A DNA stretch of 64,000 nucleotides from Nicotiana tabacum (GCF_000715075.1 NC_134089.1:64152697-64216696); one strand, 5' to 3'. Positions 10,103-23,656 are shown, numbered from the stretch's first letter. The notes: generated by a model not told the origin, from the sequence alone. Numbers and translations: made by a program.

Positions 10103-13100
10103 AGGGGTACTTTAGATCACACTCCCAGTAAAGTTATTTCTTTCTTTAAAGCTCAGCGAATGGTTGAGAAGGGGTGTGACACGTATCTGGCCTATGTGAG
10201 AGATGCTAGTGTTGATACCCCTACAGTTGATTCAGTCCCAATAGTACGGGACTTCCCTGATGTGTTTCCAGCTGATCTTCCGGGTATGCTACCTACATTG
10301 ATTTTGGCATTGATATGTTGCCGGGCACTCAACCCATTTCTATTCCTCCGTACCGTATGGCTCCTCCTGAGTTGAAGGAATTGAAGGATCAGTTATAAGA
10401 ATTGCTTGATAAGGGTTTTATTCGGCCCAGTGTATCACCTTGGGGTGCTCCTGTCTTGGTTGTGAAGAAAAAGGATGGTTCTATGCGTATGTGCATTGAT
10501 TATTGCCAGTTGAACAAAGTTACAGTGAAGAACTGGTATTCTTTGCCTCGTATTGATAATCTGTTTGACCAGTTACAGGGTGCATGAGTGTTTTCTAAGA
10601 TTGACTTACGTTCAGGTTACCATTAGTTGAAGATTCGGGAGCCAGATATCCCGAAGATTGCACGAGTTCCTCGTTATGTCGTTTGGGCTAACCAATACCC
10701 CAGCCACCTTCTTGCATTTGATGCACAGTGTGTTCCAGATATATCTTGACTCATTCGTCATTGCCTTTATTGACAATATTCTGGTATACTCCCGGAGTCG
10801 GGAGGATCATGAGCAGCACCTAAGGATAGTGCTTCAGACTTTGAGGGAAAATAAGTTATATGCAAAGTTCTCGAAATGTGAGTTTTGGTTGGATTCCGTG
10901 GCATTCTTGGGCCACATGGTATCGAGTGGGGGCATACAGGTGGATCCGAAGAAAGTGGAGAGTGCAGAGTTGGCCCAGACCATCCTCAGCTACAGAGATC
11001 CGTAGTTTTCTTGGCTTGGCAGGTTATTACCGTCGATTTGTTTAGAGGTTTTCATCTATTGCAGCACCTATGACCAAACTGACCCAGAAGGGTGCTCCGT
11101 TCCAGTGGACAGAAGAGTGTGAGGCGAGCTTCCAGAAGCTCAATACAGCTTTGACTACAGCCCCAGTTTTGATATTGCCTACGGGTTCAGGGTCTTATAC
11201 TGTCTATTGTGATGCCTCGAGGATTGGCCTTGGAGTGGTATTGATGCAGGACGGTAGGATGATTGCCTACGCATCCAGATAGTTGAAGGTACATGAGAAG
11301 AATTATCATGTCCATGATCTCGAGTTAGCTGCTATTGTTCACGCTTTGAAGATCTGATGTCATTATTTATACGGTGTTCCTTGTGAGATCGATACTGATC
11401 ACCAGAGTTTGCAGCATCTGTTCAAGCAGAAGGATCTTAATTTGCGCCAGAGGAGGTGGTTAGAGCTGCTGAAAGACTATGATATCACTATCTTGTATCA
11501 TCCGGGCAAGGCCAATGTGGTGGCCGATGCTTTAAGTCGTTGAGCGGAGAGTTTGGGGAGTTTGGCTTATTTACCAGCAGCGGAGAGGCCCATGGCGATG
11601 GATGTTCAGGCCTTAGCAAGCCAGTTTATTGAGATTGGATCTATCGGAGCCCAGTCGGGTTCTAGCTTGCGTGGTCTCTCCGTCTTCCTTATTTGATCGC
11701 ATCAGGGAGCGTTAGTATGATGATCCTCATTTGCTCGTCCTCAAGGATAAGGTTCAGATAGGTGATACTAGGGATGTGACTATTGGTGATGACGGCGTGC
11801 TGAGAATGTAGGGCCGGATATGTGTGCCTAATGTATATGGGCTTCGAGAGTTGATTCTTGAGGAGGCACACAGTTCGCGGTATTCCATCCATCCGGGTGT
11901 CGCGAAAATGTACTAGGATTTGAGGCAGCACTATTGGTGGAGGCGGATGAAGAAGGATATAATTGGGTTTGTAGCTCGGTGCCTCAATTGTCAGCAGGTA
12001 ACGTATGAGTACCAGAGACGGGGTAGGTTGTTTCAGCAGATAGAGATTCCGGAGTGGAAGTGGGAGCGTATCACCATGGACTTCGTAGTTGAACTCCCAC
12101 GGACTTTGAAGAAGTTCGATGCCATTTGGGTGATTGTGGATCGACTGACCAAGTTCCTGTGTGTACTACCTATTCTTCGGAGCGGTTGGCGGAGATTTAT
12201 ATCTGGGAGATTGTTCGTCTGCATGGTATTCCAGTTTCTATCATTTTAGACAGAAGTACCCAGTTCACATCACGGTTCTGGAGGGCCGTACAATATAAGT
12301 TAGGTACTCGGGTGGAGTTGAGCACAACATTTCACCCCTAGACGGATGGACAGTCCAAACACACTATTCAGATTCTTGAGGATATGCTCCGTGCGTGTGT
12401 GATGGAGTTTGGAGGTTCTTGCCACTAGCGGAGTTTGCCTACAACAACAGCTATCAGTCCAGCATTCAGATGGCACCGTATGAAGCTTTATATGGTAGGC
12501 AGTGTAGATCCCCGGTGGGTTGGTTTGAGCCGGGTGAGGCTAGATTATTGGGCACAAACTTGGTTCAGGATGCTTTGGAGAAGGTTAAGGTGATTCAGGA
12601 TAGACTTCGCACAGCCTAGTCCAGACAGAAGAGTTACACGGATCGGAAGATTCGTGATGTTTCCTATATGGTTGAAGAGCGGGTCTTGCTTCGGGTTTCG
12701 CCTATGAAGGGCGTTATGAGATTTGGGAAGAAAGATAAATTGAGTCAGAGGTTTATTGGACCTTTTGGGATATTGAGACGTGTTGGGAAGGTTGCTTATG
12801 AGCTTGCCTTACCTCCTAGCTTGGCAAGAGTTCATCCGGTATTTCATGTTTCGATGCTCCGGAAGTATCACGGTGATCCGTCACACATATTGGATTTTAG
12901 TTCAGTCCAGTTGGACATGGATCTATCTTATGTTGAGGAGCCAGTGGCAATATTGGACAGGGAGGTTCGGAAGTTGAGGTCAAAGAACGTTGCATCAATG
13001 AAGGTTTAGTGGCGGGGTCAACCTGTCGAGGAGGCGACCTGGGAGACCGAGCAGGATATGCGCAGCCGTTATCCTCATCTTTTTACTACTTTAGGTATGT

Positions 13101-13146
13101 CTCTATGCTCGTTCGAAGACGAATGAATATTTTAAGAGGGGGAGGA
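10103..13146 (+). pseudogene. Tekay-type chromovirus pol remnant (RT, RNase H, integrase, chromodomain)
   Basis: Translations in shifting frames give the linker MVEKGCDTYLAYVRDAS, RT ([33 protein letters not shown]), RNase H ([28 protein letters not shown]), integrase (YPSIHPG; RITMDFVVELPR; TTFHP then stop TDGQS) and a C-terminal chromodomain (ILDREVRKLRSK, then WRGQPVEEATWE). Many stops and shifts interrupt it, for example TAA at 10396, stops near 10585 and 10624, and a frame change near 10655; about 15 bases of integrase near 12155 look deleted. The RT box reads FIDN instead of FIDD (Asn codon 10775-10777), losing a catalytic metal ligand. The 5' part is missing at 10102, where the Tat element inserted. 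Polypurine tract 13134-13146 leads into the 3' LTR. The chromodomain is known to steer integration toward particular chromatin. Confidence 0.9.
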
Positions 13147-15345
13147 TGTAACGACCCGACCGATCGTTTTAAAAATTAACGCCCTAATTCCTTATTAACT
13201 GCTTTCCCCGTGTTTTTTTATGCTATTGTAAGTTGCCAGGATAATTTGTTTTGGGTTCCGGAGTGTTTTGAGACACTTAGTCCCTCAATGAGAGCTTAAG
13301 CTTAGAATTTGGACCGTAGTCAGAGCAGTGTGAAGACGGCCTCGGAATGAAATTCGTCAATTCTGTTAGCTCCATTGAGTGATTTCGGACTTAGGGGCGT
13401 GTTCGGATTGTGCTTTGGAGGTCCGTAGCTTAATTAGGCTTGAAATGCCGAAAGTTGAATTTTTGAAGTTTCCGGTTCGATAGTGAGATTTTGATATCGG
13501 GGTCGGAATGGAATTCCAAAAGTTGGAGTAGGTCCGTTGTGTAATTTGGGATGTGTGTGCAAAACTTCAGGTCATTCGGACGAGGTTTGATAAACTTTTT
13601 GATCGAAAGCGGAAATTGGAAGTTTTGGTATCCTTAGGCTTGAATCCGAGGGTGTTTTGATGAATCGATGTTATTTTGAGTGTTCCGAAGGTTGGTACAA
13701 GTTTGAATAGTGGTATATGACTTGTTCGTATTTTTGGTTGAGGTCCCGGGGGCCTCGGGATGATTTCGGAAGGTTGACGGTAGGATTTGGGAGATTTTGA
13801 AGCAGCTTCAGCTGCTGAAGTCTGTCATAACCGCACCTACGGTTTGGGGACCGCAAGTGCGTGATCACAGAAGCAATAGAGGAGCCACAGATGCGGCCAA
13901 GCGCTTGGAGACTAAAATCCTCATGTGCGAGAGGTTGAGCGCACCTGCGAGACCATAGGTGCGATAAAAGAAGCGCAGGTGCGACCTAGTGCTTTAAGTG
14001 GAATTTCGCAGATGCGCACTTAGGACCGCAGGTGCGAGGAAATAGCCGTAGGTGCGGAAACCCTGGGCTAGATATAAGGTTTCAGACGCGATTTTTGCCT
14101 ATTCTTTCACCATTTTCATCCAGAATTTGAGCTTTTTGGGAGGTTTTTGAGAGGGAATTCAAGGGAGCTTCGAGGAGGTAAGATTTTTGGAACCCAAACT
14201 TGTTATTATGGTATTATTCTACTGATTTGGCAAGAAACTTATGGAAAATAAGGGTTAAAATTGGAGGTTTAGAGTTTTAAATTGGAGACTTCGATTTAGG
14301 GATTTGAGGGGTTGTTTGTGGTCCGATTTTGATGTATTTGATAGGTATGAACTCGTGAGAGTGTAAGGATTCTAGTTTTGCGAATTTTATCCAATTCCGA
14401 GACGTGGGCCTGGGGGGACTTTTTGGGCGATTTTCTTAATTTTGCGTGTTAGCTTCGAATTAATTAGTTGAATTAGTTACTTGAAGTTATATTTACATTA
14501 TGCAATTACCTTGAATAGATTTGGGTCATTTGGAGTGGGGTACTCGTGGCAAGAACGTGATTTCGAGTTGATTGAGCTGGTTCGAGGTAAGTGGCTTGCC
14601 TAACCTTGTGGGGAGGGGGGGAAACTCCCCTTAGGATTTGGTATTTTTGTTATATGAAAGTCGTGTACGTGAGGTGATGAGTGCGTACACGTGCTAATTG
14701 TTGAAAATCCCGTTTTCATTAAGCTAATACCTATGTTTTCTTGTGATTTAGCAAATACTTGTACTTGAAACCTCTTGTTTAGATTATGAAAAGCATGCCT
14801 ACGTGACTTAATTGTCTTACCTGCCTTAATTGCCTGCTTGTACTCTATGCAACATGTTAGGGTAGAAATTCCTGTCTAATTCTTGAATAGAACAGTATAT
14901 TTTCTGAGATGGTTGTGTGTTTACTTTGGGACTACGGGACGATATCCCGGGAGTTCCCCTTGCTTGTTTACTTTAGGACTATGGATCGGTATTTTGGTAG
15001 ACCCCCCTGCACATTTATGATTGGGACTACGGGACAACACCCAGTAGATTCCCCGTACTGGATATTTACTTTGGGACTACGGATTGGTATTCCGGGAGTT
15101 TCCCTTGCACATTTATGATTTGGACTGCGTGATGATATCCTCGGAGATCCTTTGTACGTTTACGTTTGGGACTACGGGACGATATTCCGGGAGATCCCCT
15201 GTTGCTATTTCTGTGTATTGCGTTATATTCTTTTCTGTGATTTTATTCATTATAGCCTGTTTGCATTTTATTCATTAGGCTTACCTAGTCGTAGAGACTA
15301 GGTGTCGTCACGACAGTTTACGGAGGGCGAATTGGGGTCGTGAAA
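13147..15345 (+). repeat. 3' LTR of the Tekay-type chromovirus (2.2 kb)
   Basis: Starts TGTAACGACCCGACCG right after the polypurine tract AAGAGGGGGAGGA. It ends near GGGTCGTGAAA, where GTGACA is the usual end in related LTRs here. It holds a cluster of CG-containing palindromic words (13828-14060), a TATA-like GATATAAGG near 14070, and a tandem block (14905-15215). Confidence 0.8.
14905..15215 (+). repeat. tandem repeat, about 52-bp unit, five to six copies
   Basis: Degenerate copies of TTTGGGACTACGGGACGATA followed by a CCGGGAGATCCCC-like half and a TGCACATTTATGA spacer. Lies in the downstream half of the LTR. Confidence 0.75.
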
Positions 15346-16886
15346 GAAAGTAGTAAACCCGATTAAATTTTAAGTGCTTACACCATCATTAATTGAATTT
15401 TCTTATGACAAGTATATAACACTGTTCTATTAATAAAAATACATTGGACTTTGGAGTAGTTAGTTATCAGTAGAATGGTTCCTTCAAATTGGTCATTTGA
15501 GTTGTCTCATGCATCTGGATACTTTTTGTGATTTTCAAAAGGTATGTATTAATTGTCGTATTTTATGAAGCAAAGTGATGAAATGAAGGGGGCATTCATA
15601 CGGGTGACAGAGGCTTTTAGCCTTATCTCGCGATTTTTAAAATCAATGCCGATCATCGTGCTGAGTACATGTATGTATTCAGAAATAGTACTATGATTCT
15701 GAAGTCTTTCGATTACAATATAAAAAGAAACTATGAAACATGTGGATAGTGGGAGTAATTTAAGTACTCCGAGTTGTCATATGAGCAACAAGCAGGGCAC
15801 CACTTCCAAAGCAGAGCAACAGCTTCATCGATTCAATTTGACTTTCTTGGACATCAAAAATAAAAATGATACTACTAAAAATAATCGTTTTTAAACGTCG
15901 GAATAACTGCACCTACTTAATACTAGTCTATACGAATATGTTGGTGAGAATATAATATAATTTCTCACCCTAAAGTTAACTTTTTTTGATAGATTTATCT
16001 ATATATCTAGGTTTAATTCATACTATATATATATATATATATCTAATAATCATATTATATTATTATATTATTATTATACTATACTATACGATATAATAAG
16101 TGTGAACATTTTATGTCAAAGTTAATTTACAGAGTTACCCATTAAAAGCTGAGTGACTATTTTGTCCATAAATGCAAACTATTATTTCAACAAAATATTT
16201 GTGTACAAAGAGGTAAATATATATCCCAATGAAGATAAATAAATAATTAAATTAGATTAGTACAAAGTGGGACCCATTAAGATGTGTAGGTAAGATTATT
16301 TAATTTATTATTCTATATTCATAATTGCATAATGCAAGAATATTACAATTAAAACTGACAAATCGTTACTCATGTTAATGAATTAGCTTATTTGCCGAAG
16401 AAAACCATCATTAGCTCTATTTAATGAAATTGTTCAATCTACTTAGTCGTAAATGCATGTTGTCAGCTATACATTTTTTTAATAACTCAAAAGCGTTTTA
16501 ACATTTTCAGTTTTTTCTTCTTCTTCTTCTTCCACATCAATTATATTTTGCATAGTCTTTTTACATTTTCTATTTCACTCTATAATATACAACAATTTGC
16601 CTAATCCCATTTCTGTTGTTTTTGTCAAAATTTACATTTCTCTCAAAACTCCATTGATCTTCCGCTTGGTGTACTTCACAAGTAAAAGTTTCTTTCCATA
16701 TTGGACTTTATTTCTAACTAGTGAATTGATCCGTATTTCGTGCGGTACAATTTTTTTTATTAAATTTGTAAAATAATTTTTTTAATGCTCGAATATTAAA
16801 ATGTACTTAAATTTTTTGTAATCTTCCAACCATTAGAGTTTAAGTTATAAATATATGGAGAGGACAACTTGGCACCACTCAAAAGC
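15346..16886. other. AT-rich intergenic stretch, no gene seen
   Basis: Begins the host island after the chromovirus LTR. Includes a short (TA)n at about 16023-16041 and a TCTTCT run near 16512. I see no ORF or RNA gene. Confidence 0.5.
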
Positions 16887-16889
16887 TAA

Positions 16890-17560
16890 GGGGTCGTTTG
16901 GTAGGGTGCATAAGAATAATGTTGAATATAATGTATTAGTAATGCTGATATTAGTTATGCTTGCATTAGTTATGCTGATATTACTTATGCTGACATATTT
17001 CTTATCCATTGTTTGGTTTGATGTATTAAAGCATTGCACAATTTTTAAAAGAATTGCTTGTTTACAAAAATACCCTCAAAACTAGTCCATCACTCAAACT
17101 TTTTAAAAGAAACATATGTTGAGAAATATTTTTATATGAAAAAGTTTTAAAAAAGTATTTGATTTGTCTACCTATATTGTAAAATAGAACTAAATATTTA
17201 TTTATAAAAAAGGAAATATGCTAAGTATTTATTTATTTACTAGAGATATAATTTTATTTCTCACTATTTGAATTATTTTAAACTTGCATTAATATAATAA
17301 CTAGCATATTTTAATCAAGCATAAATTTTGAAGGACAATTTTGTCTTTAACTAAGCTAATACATGCATTAAAACTCATTGCATTGCTAATACCATGGTTT
17401 TCTATGCATTAGTTATGCATAGAATAATACCAAATAGGATGTATAACTAATGTTTGCATAACTAATACATAAGTTCAAAATGTCTACCAAACAAGATATT
17501 ATTAATACACAAAGCTAATACAAACATTATTTTATCTAATGCATCCTACCAAACGACCCC
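16890..17560. mobile_element. Harbinger/Tourist-like MITE, 671 bp
   Basis: Terminal inverted repeats of more than 20 bp with one mismatch: GGGGTCGTTTGGTAGGGTGC at the left and the complement of GGGGTCGTTTGGTAGGATGC at the right. Flanked by TAA at 16887-16889 and 17561-17563, the 3-bp target duplication expected of PIF/Harbinger. The interior repeats TTAGTTATGC words and has no transposase. A related copy lies at 28320-28968. Confidence 0.85.
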
Positions 17561-17563
17561 TAA

Positions 17564-17997
17564 GAGTTATATGCCTTTTTTTCTCCTTTTTGTTTTTTTT
17601 TTGAATTTTTCTCCCCTCTTTTTCATCTTCTATTTTAATTCTTTACCTCAGTACCAAACTACAAAAGCCAAACGTCTTCATCAAACCTGCGTTGAGAGAA
17701 GTGACTAACTGACTGTTATCATTTATTACTTTTGCTGAAACGTTGCTAATCAGACGATTATAACTTTTAGTATTAGTTTAAAGTGGCCAAACAGATTTCG
17801 AACTGTTACAATTTTAACATTTGTTGCAGGTCTCAAGAGTGTTGCTACTCAATCTTCAAGCACAATATGTTTTCTCTTCTCATTTTGCTATTTAATAGTA
17901 TTAGTTTTTTTTCCCTTCCCTATTTAATGGTCCTATTAAATGTATGTAATTTCTTAACAACCTATGGAAGTTTAATAAGGGTCAAATAATATATCTG
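17564..17997. other. AT-rich spacer, nothing recognised
   Basis: Pyrimidine-rich tracts between the MITE and the copia LTR. A short open stretch at 17783-17989 has no recognisable domain. Confidence 0.4.
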
Positions 17998-18188
17998 TGT
18001 TATAAATATAATTTTATTTATGGTAAATATCTATATTTAGAGAGATTCTAAGGTTTGTTACTTGGTGGCTAAGTCACTTTTCCCTTATAAATAGAAGGGT
18101 CTTATTCCATTGTAAATAATCCCAAATCAATAAGAATTATCTCTCTTTACTTTTCTCTGTAATACTTTTTTTTTATTGTTTCATAACA
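17998..18188 (+). repeat. copia 5' LTR, 191 bp
   Basis: TGTTATAAATA to TTTCATAACA. Contains a TATA box (CCTTATAAATAG). Nearly collinear with 21126-21327. Left flank ATCTG (17993-17997) matches right flank ATTTG at four of five bases, an old target duplication. Confidence 0.85.
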
Positions 18189-21125
18189 CGTTATCAACAC
18201 GAAACTCTAACCAATTGAGTAGAAGCTTTGGGATTGAGTATAATGATTGTCAATTGTTCCATGAACTTCTTGATGATTAAATATTGGATTTAAGGTAAGT
18301 ATTTTACTTTATTTTTCTCTTTTAAATTCTTGAAATTCTATAACTTGATTTTAAATACAAGCAAAGACAATATATTTTGATTGTAACTCTAATGGAGTTT
18401 GAAAGAAATTATAACTACCCAAAGTGGTAAAATTTCTATGTCTTGCCATGATCAAATTCATGTATGATTGTGGTCAAAGAATTTAAAACTCGTCCCATTG
18501 AATTTGCTCCATTCTCATTCCCTTAAGAGAATATGATAGTAGTATGTGATAAGCCTGAAAGAAGACAAAATTATTACCGTGAAGGTATCAATGGATGTGG
18601 ATGTGACAATAGACGAAATTATAATCGTCATCATTGTGATAATGAGAATAATAAGAATTCTCAAAATAATCTTTCACTCTGTGAAAGTAATATTTTGTCA
18701 TCGATTTGACATGAAATAGTATAAAGCACATACAGATGATTATGGTCCATTCATGATGTGAATGTGACAACATCTGATTTATGAATACATATTCATTCTT
18801 GGAAGAATATGAACGTGCTAGTGGTAGTGAATATACCACACTCACCTCTAGAATGGAGTTTGAGGGAATGCTAGAAAATAATATCATTATTATGGCATGA
18901 ATGGTCATTGGTCACGTACCAATTGTACGCCAAAATATTGTGTTGTAGTAAGTCTCAAAGAAACTTATTCAGTTTCCAAAGTATACGCGAAAATGGTTGG
19001 TTATATTGAGACTATAAATAAAGGAAAGATTTGATATCTTCTATTACTACAACTTGTAGCGGAGTAATATGTATGTGAAAAGTTACCCGCTTTATTCTCC
19101 AGTTTGTACTACACAAATAAAAGAATACCACAATAAACTGAATGTTATTGGTATAAAACCCATATCATAATAAATTTGGAGTTTATTGAGAATTGCGCAT
19201 AGCATGGTGTAACCTGAAGTTTACTAATACAGATAATTTTATCAAGCATGGCCTATTGAGCAATCTTGATTTAAGTATGATGTGCAAAAATAAAAGAGAA
19301 TTCACATTGGTAAATATTAAAGAACTAGAAAGTTCTTTACGAATTCTCTTATGTTACTTATTCTCATTATTAATAGACCAACTAAAATTGGGATTAAATC
19401 CCATAAATGCTGGAAATATCAAAGGTGAATATGAGCCAATTCACCTGCCATGTATACCATATAAGATGCATCTATGAGATGGTTACATGAGCGATTATTA
19501 TTAACCTGCAACCTGGTGTTTGCGAGATAACTTGCTCAATAATTTAATTTAGAGCATAATTTCCAGATTTTCTATTCAAGATAGTTTATCTTGATAAGTT
19601 GGTTTACATCACAGTTGGTTTAGCAAAATGATTTATTGAGTGCCTCCACTTAATAGCTAAGTTATTACTTATGAGAACGAAGTTATATATATCAATTTGA
19701 TATACGTTATATATGAAAGTATATTACATTCTCCCCTCACAAGTGGTTCAGGGTCAGAAATCAAATAATTCCATCTTAAAACTATTGATGTGCGGTTTAT
19801 ATTTTGATTAATATCATAATGCACAAAGATTGGTTCTCAAAATTGAGGAAACAAGTTAGTTTTTCTAACATGAGGGGGAGACATGATAAATAATTGAGAA
19901 AAAGTTACGTGGAATGAATTATCATGTGTACATCTAGATGCTCGAATAAAATAATATGAACTTGAAGTTCATAAAAGAATAATTTATTTGCAATATATTG
20001 CAAAGCAAGCCAGACACATTTGCTGACCTAAAGAAAGTAACTATATTCTCATTGCAAATGCTCCTATTAAGTCCTAGAAGGACAAAGTCTATGGTACGCT
20101 TAAAGCATATAGATAAATCAGTTTCAAATAAAACTTCTTGATAAAGAAGATGAGCAAATGATATAAATAAGGAGGCAAGTGATCTAGAAGATCACTTGAC
20201 ATAACACTTCATAAAATCTCATGAGAGATTCAGGTACCTGAATATATAAATGAAGAGATCTCTATGTTATGTCTTTATGAAAAATAAGGATATTCAAACT
20301 GATATAAAATCTTCGTCGACGACATTTATGATAGCACTAAGTATAGAGGGGGATCTTAAGTTTGTCGAATACAGACACAAAAATATTGGTCGAATAGAAG
20401 AAACGCAATTCGAATAGAGTTGGTTTCATATGAAAGACAAGTATTTGTGCCTGCAGTTCAAACACTTGAAAGTATAAAGTCAATGGTATGTGCAATAGTT
20501 TTCGATATCTTATATGTCTAGCATGACATGAAAACTTGATATGCATCTAAAGTCTATTGTATGGCTTATATGACAATCCATGAAGGATTTAAGTTGCTTG
20601 AAGCATATACAATTCTTGATCTTGAAGTACCACTTCCTCAGTACAATTTATGTACAAATGTATCTTGCTATAACTATGAGCATGATAATATGATAGCAAA
20701 AGTTTTCACCTCTATGTGAAAATATTGAATTAACGATTCCAACAAGATCATATGAAGACAATACATCTATTAGGGATGATGATTTCAAGGTGAAACAAAT
20801 TCCTTCAAGTTAATATGGTTGATTTGTTTATGAAATTTCTACCAAAGATCTTTTGAAGATGGTGCACAAGATTGGAATGCAAATGCTTAAAGATGTGAAT
20901 TGATGCTCTCATCAGGGGGAGTTAATATACGTTGTACTCTTTTTTCCTTACAAGGTTTTGTCCCACTGGGTTTTCCTTGCAATGTTTTTAACGAGGCAAC
21001 CAAAAGGCGCATTTTAAATATGTGTACTCTTTTTTCTTTTCTAGAATTTTTTTCCAACTGGGTTTTATTTTAATTAAGGTTTTAACGAGGCACATTATCT
21101 GTTGAATATAAATTCAAGGGGGGAG
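18189..21125 (+). pseudogene. decayed copia gag-pol
   Basis: About 2.9 kb between two short LTRs, too short and too full of stops to be functional. Recognisable traces in order: gag with an Asn/Arg-rich stretch near 18600-18660; a ruined zinc knuckle near 18880-18930 reading YGMNGHWSRTN, where cysteines have been lost; an integrase-RT linker near 19930-20060 (IANAP words); and the RNase H tail near 20850-20900 (TKDLLKM, then MVHKIGM). A polypurine tract, CAAGGGGGGAG-like, sits at 21115-21125. The primer site after the 5' LTR reads CGTTATCAACACGA, a form common in copia elements. Element order and the paired LTRs make the class firm. Confidence 0.8.
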
Positions 21126-21327
21126 TGTTATAAATAGAATTTTAGATATGGTGAATGTCTATATTTAGAGAGATTCTAGGATTTGTTATTTGGTAGCAAA
21201 GTCACTTTTTCCCTATAAATAGAGGGGTCTTATTCCATTGTAAATAATCTCAAACCAATAAGAATTCTCTCTACTTTTCTCTGTAATACTCTTCTTCTTC
21301 TTCTTCTTCTTTTATTGTTTCATAACA
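21126..21327 (+). repeat. copia 3' LTR, 202 bp
   Basis: TGTTATAAATAG to TTTCATAACA, pairing with 17998-18188. The length difference is largely an extra (CTT)n run near 21289-21311. TATA box CCCTATAAATAG near 21215. Confidence 0.85.
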
Positions 21328-22526
21328 ATTTGTATATAATTTGTCAATTATCACAATCTTGTATTGGTGGAAAAAGGTATGACATGTGGACCATCAGCAA
21401 GGTGACAAGTGACACTTTTAATTAAGCAAATTAAAAAAGTTAAAAAGGTACGAGTGAAGCACCCCGGGTATTTTATCAAAAAAGGTACTGGCCCTTACAG
21501 TTGAAAAGGAGGAAATAAGTACGAGATGAATGAAGACCATAAAAGGGGAATATTCATGAATAAGACTTACCTTATATGAAGTATTTTATTTATCCTATTT
21601 AGTGGTAATATACAAGGTACAAATTAATGAACAAACTGTAAACTGGTAGTGCAAGAGAGACTATGCAGTAGGTAATTCAAGATGTAACTTACAATTGGCC
21701 ATCTAACCCAGTCCGGTCAAGTTTCTAAAATCAGCTTATTTTAAAAAATATTTTTTTTCAAAAGTTTTTTCTCAAAAATATTTTTGGTAAGAAATTATTT
21801 GTCTTTGGCTAATTAATTTAAGAAACACTTCTGAACAATAATTAGTGTTTGACCAAACTTTTAAAAAGTAATTCTAAATATATTTTTCTCAAAAATACTT
21901 TAAAAAAAAAATACTTTTGAGGAGAAACAATTTTTTTTCTTCTCCAAAACTGCTTTTGGTTCTACTCAAAAGCATTCTTTTTTTCTTCTTCTAAAAACTT
22001 GGTCAAACACTTCAACTTTGTTTTTGACCTTGAAGAAACTTGGGCAAATAGGCTTTAAGACTGAGCAATAGCCAAATTAAGATATGACATGCAATCTAAT
22101 TTTTTTACATCCGCGCTATTATTTTTCTTATGTATTTATATTTTAGCATTCTCATGTTTGCATTATTCCAAATGACAACTCTCTTTATGCTTTATATTAA
22201 GTTATTTGTTATACAATATTAAGTTAATATTGGTCATTTTAGACTTTACATTGTCCATTAATATCAATAACGTCAACCTCTTCATTCCTAAGCAAAGAAA
22301 TTCAAAATTTTAATTTATTTTATATGACAAATTTTTGTTGATAAAAGTGTTTTTTCTTGTTTTTTGTTTATTTCCATATTAGGTCATAGGAATAATAATA
22401 TTTTCACAAGATATTGCTATAGAAGTCCTCAAAAATTATAATAAGGCAGCTAAGGACCGGACTTTTATGAGCAAGATTTCTTTTTATTGAACTAGCTAAA
22501 TGAGATTAACATTCGTCATTTTCAGG

Positions 22527-22529
<3 letters not shown>
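21328..22529. other. intergenic, with a probable MITE-like AT-rich repeat at about 21715-22070
   Basis: The stretch 21715-22070 (TCTAAAATCAGCTTATTTT at the left, CTTGGTCAAACACTTC near the right) resembles short Solanaceae repeats, but I cannot define its termini. No gene is seen in the remainder. Confidence 0.35.

Positions 22530-22595
<66 letters not shown>
22530..22595. repeat. (TA)n microsatellite, about 65 bp
   Basis: Uninterrupted TA dinucleotides, about 1.3 kb upstream of the C4H start codon. Confidence 0.95.
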
Positions 22596-22597
<2 letters not shown>

Positions 22598-23303
22598 CTA
22601 ATTTTATTTTATAAATCAAAAATATTATTTAATAATTTTAAGTAATTTTTTAAAATATTGTATTTATTGATATAGAGTACACGCGCAATACGTACATTTA
22701 ATTTTCATGAAGGAAAAAAATAATTTTATGATAAAGTTAACTCAAACTTTGGAAGGAAAAAAAAAAACTCAAACTATAATCTTTGACAAATATTACAATC
22801 TTCAAACGAATTTTAGACCGAGTTTGTGTTGCATTTGTGGTGGTTGGTGAGGGAATAAAGAGAAGAAGCAAGACAAAAGATAGTTATTTAAGAACGATGT
22901 CTTCAATATATAAAATCGTTATATTAGAGTACATATCTTATTTTTCAGGTTAGTAACTCAATATGCAATGAAAAATTACTTATCGTTATATTTTATGTGA
23001 TTTGATAGTTTATCAAAATTTTTACACAACTAATTTGTAAAAGATAAACTCTTATAATTATTGTATCTGTGTTTGAGACAAGGTCTCGGGCATAGTGGCA
23101 GATGCAATTTTTCATCCGATTTAAATATTTTTGACAAAAAGTATATATATTAAAAATCATAAAATTTTAATAAATATTTAATCTGAACATAATTTGAAAC
23201 GTACAATAAATTTAAATAATAAAATTTTTAAAGATCAAATCCATCAAATATAATTTTTTACATCTTCTCAGGTTGGACATATACCTTTTGTCTCTAATAT
23301 ATG
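22596..23303. other. AT-rich distal promoter region, nothing recognised
   Basis: No ORF or defined element. Contains the GGTCTCGGGCATAGTGGCAGA stretch near 23082-23102, which I cannot assign. Confidence 0.4.
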
Positions 23304-23524
23304 CTCCATACGTTTCAATTTAGATGACACATTTCTACAAATAGAAAAAATTTAACTTTAAACTCTTTATTTTAGTTATTTTATAATTAATAAGAAACTT
23401 TTACAACCATATAAATATCGGCCCAACAAAGCTTTTAACTCTTAAGCATTTTAAGATAAAAAATTTCAATTTTTTTTTTCCTCTTAAACTCCTTGCCAAA
23501 TTAAACAAATTGAAACGGAGTGAG
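23304..23524. mobile_element. Stowaway-like MITE upstream of C4H, 221 bp
   Basis: Ends CTCCATACGTTTCAATTT and the complement of CTCACTCCGTTTCAATTT, 15 of 18 matching, the CTCCNTCCGTTTCAATTT-type terminus of Stowaway elements. TA follows the right end; the left flank is TG, so the TA target duplication is imperfect. It lies about 390 bp upstream of the start codon. Confidence 0.7.
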
Positions 23525-23635
23525 TATATATTTTTTTATGGCATTTCTAATTTTATTGGCTGAGGTAAACTTAAGCAGAAAATGACGTGGTCGCCACCTA
23601 CTTGTTTGAAAATGTGGACGAACGTTGAGTAGTTC

Positions 23636-23656
23636 AATTCAATTCAATTCAATTCA
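23636..23656. repeat. (AATTC)n short tandem repeat
   Basis: Four to five AATTC units between the MITE and the AC elements. Confidence 0.8.

Noticed and set aside
10094..10375. Apparent ORF starting at 10094
   Set aside because: Its first codons lie in the Tat LTR; the real content is chromovirus pol from 10103 on.
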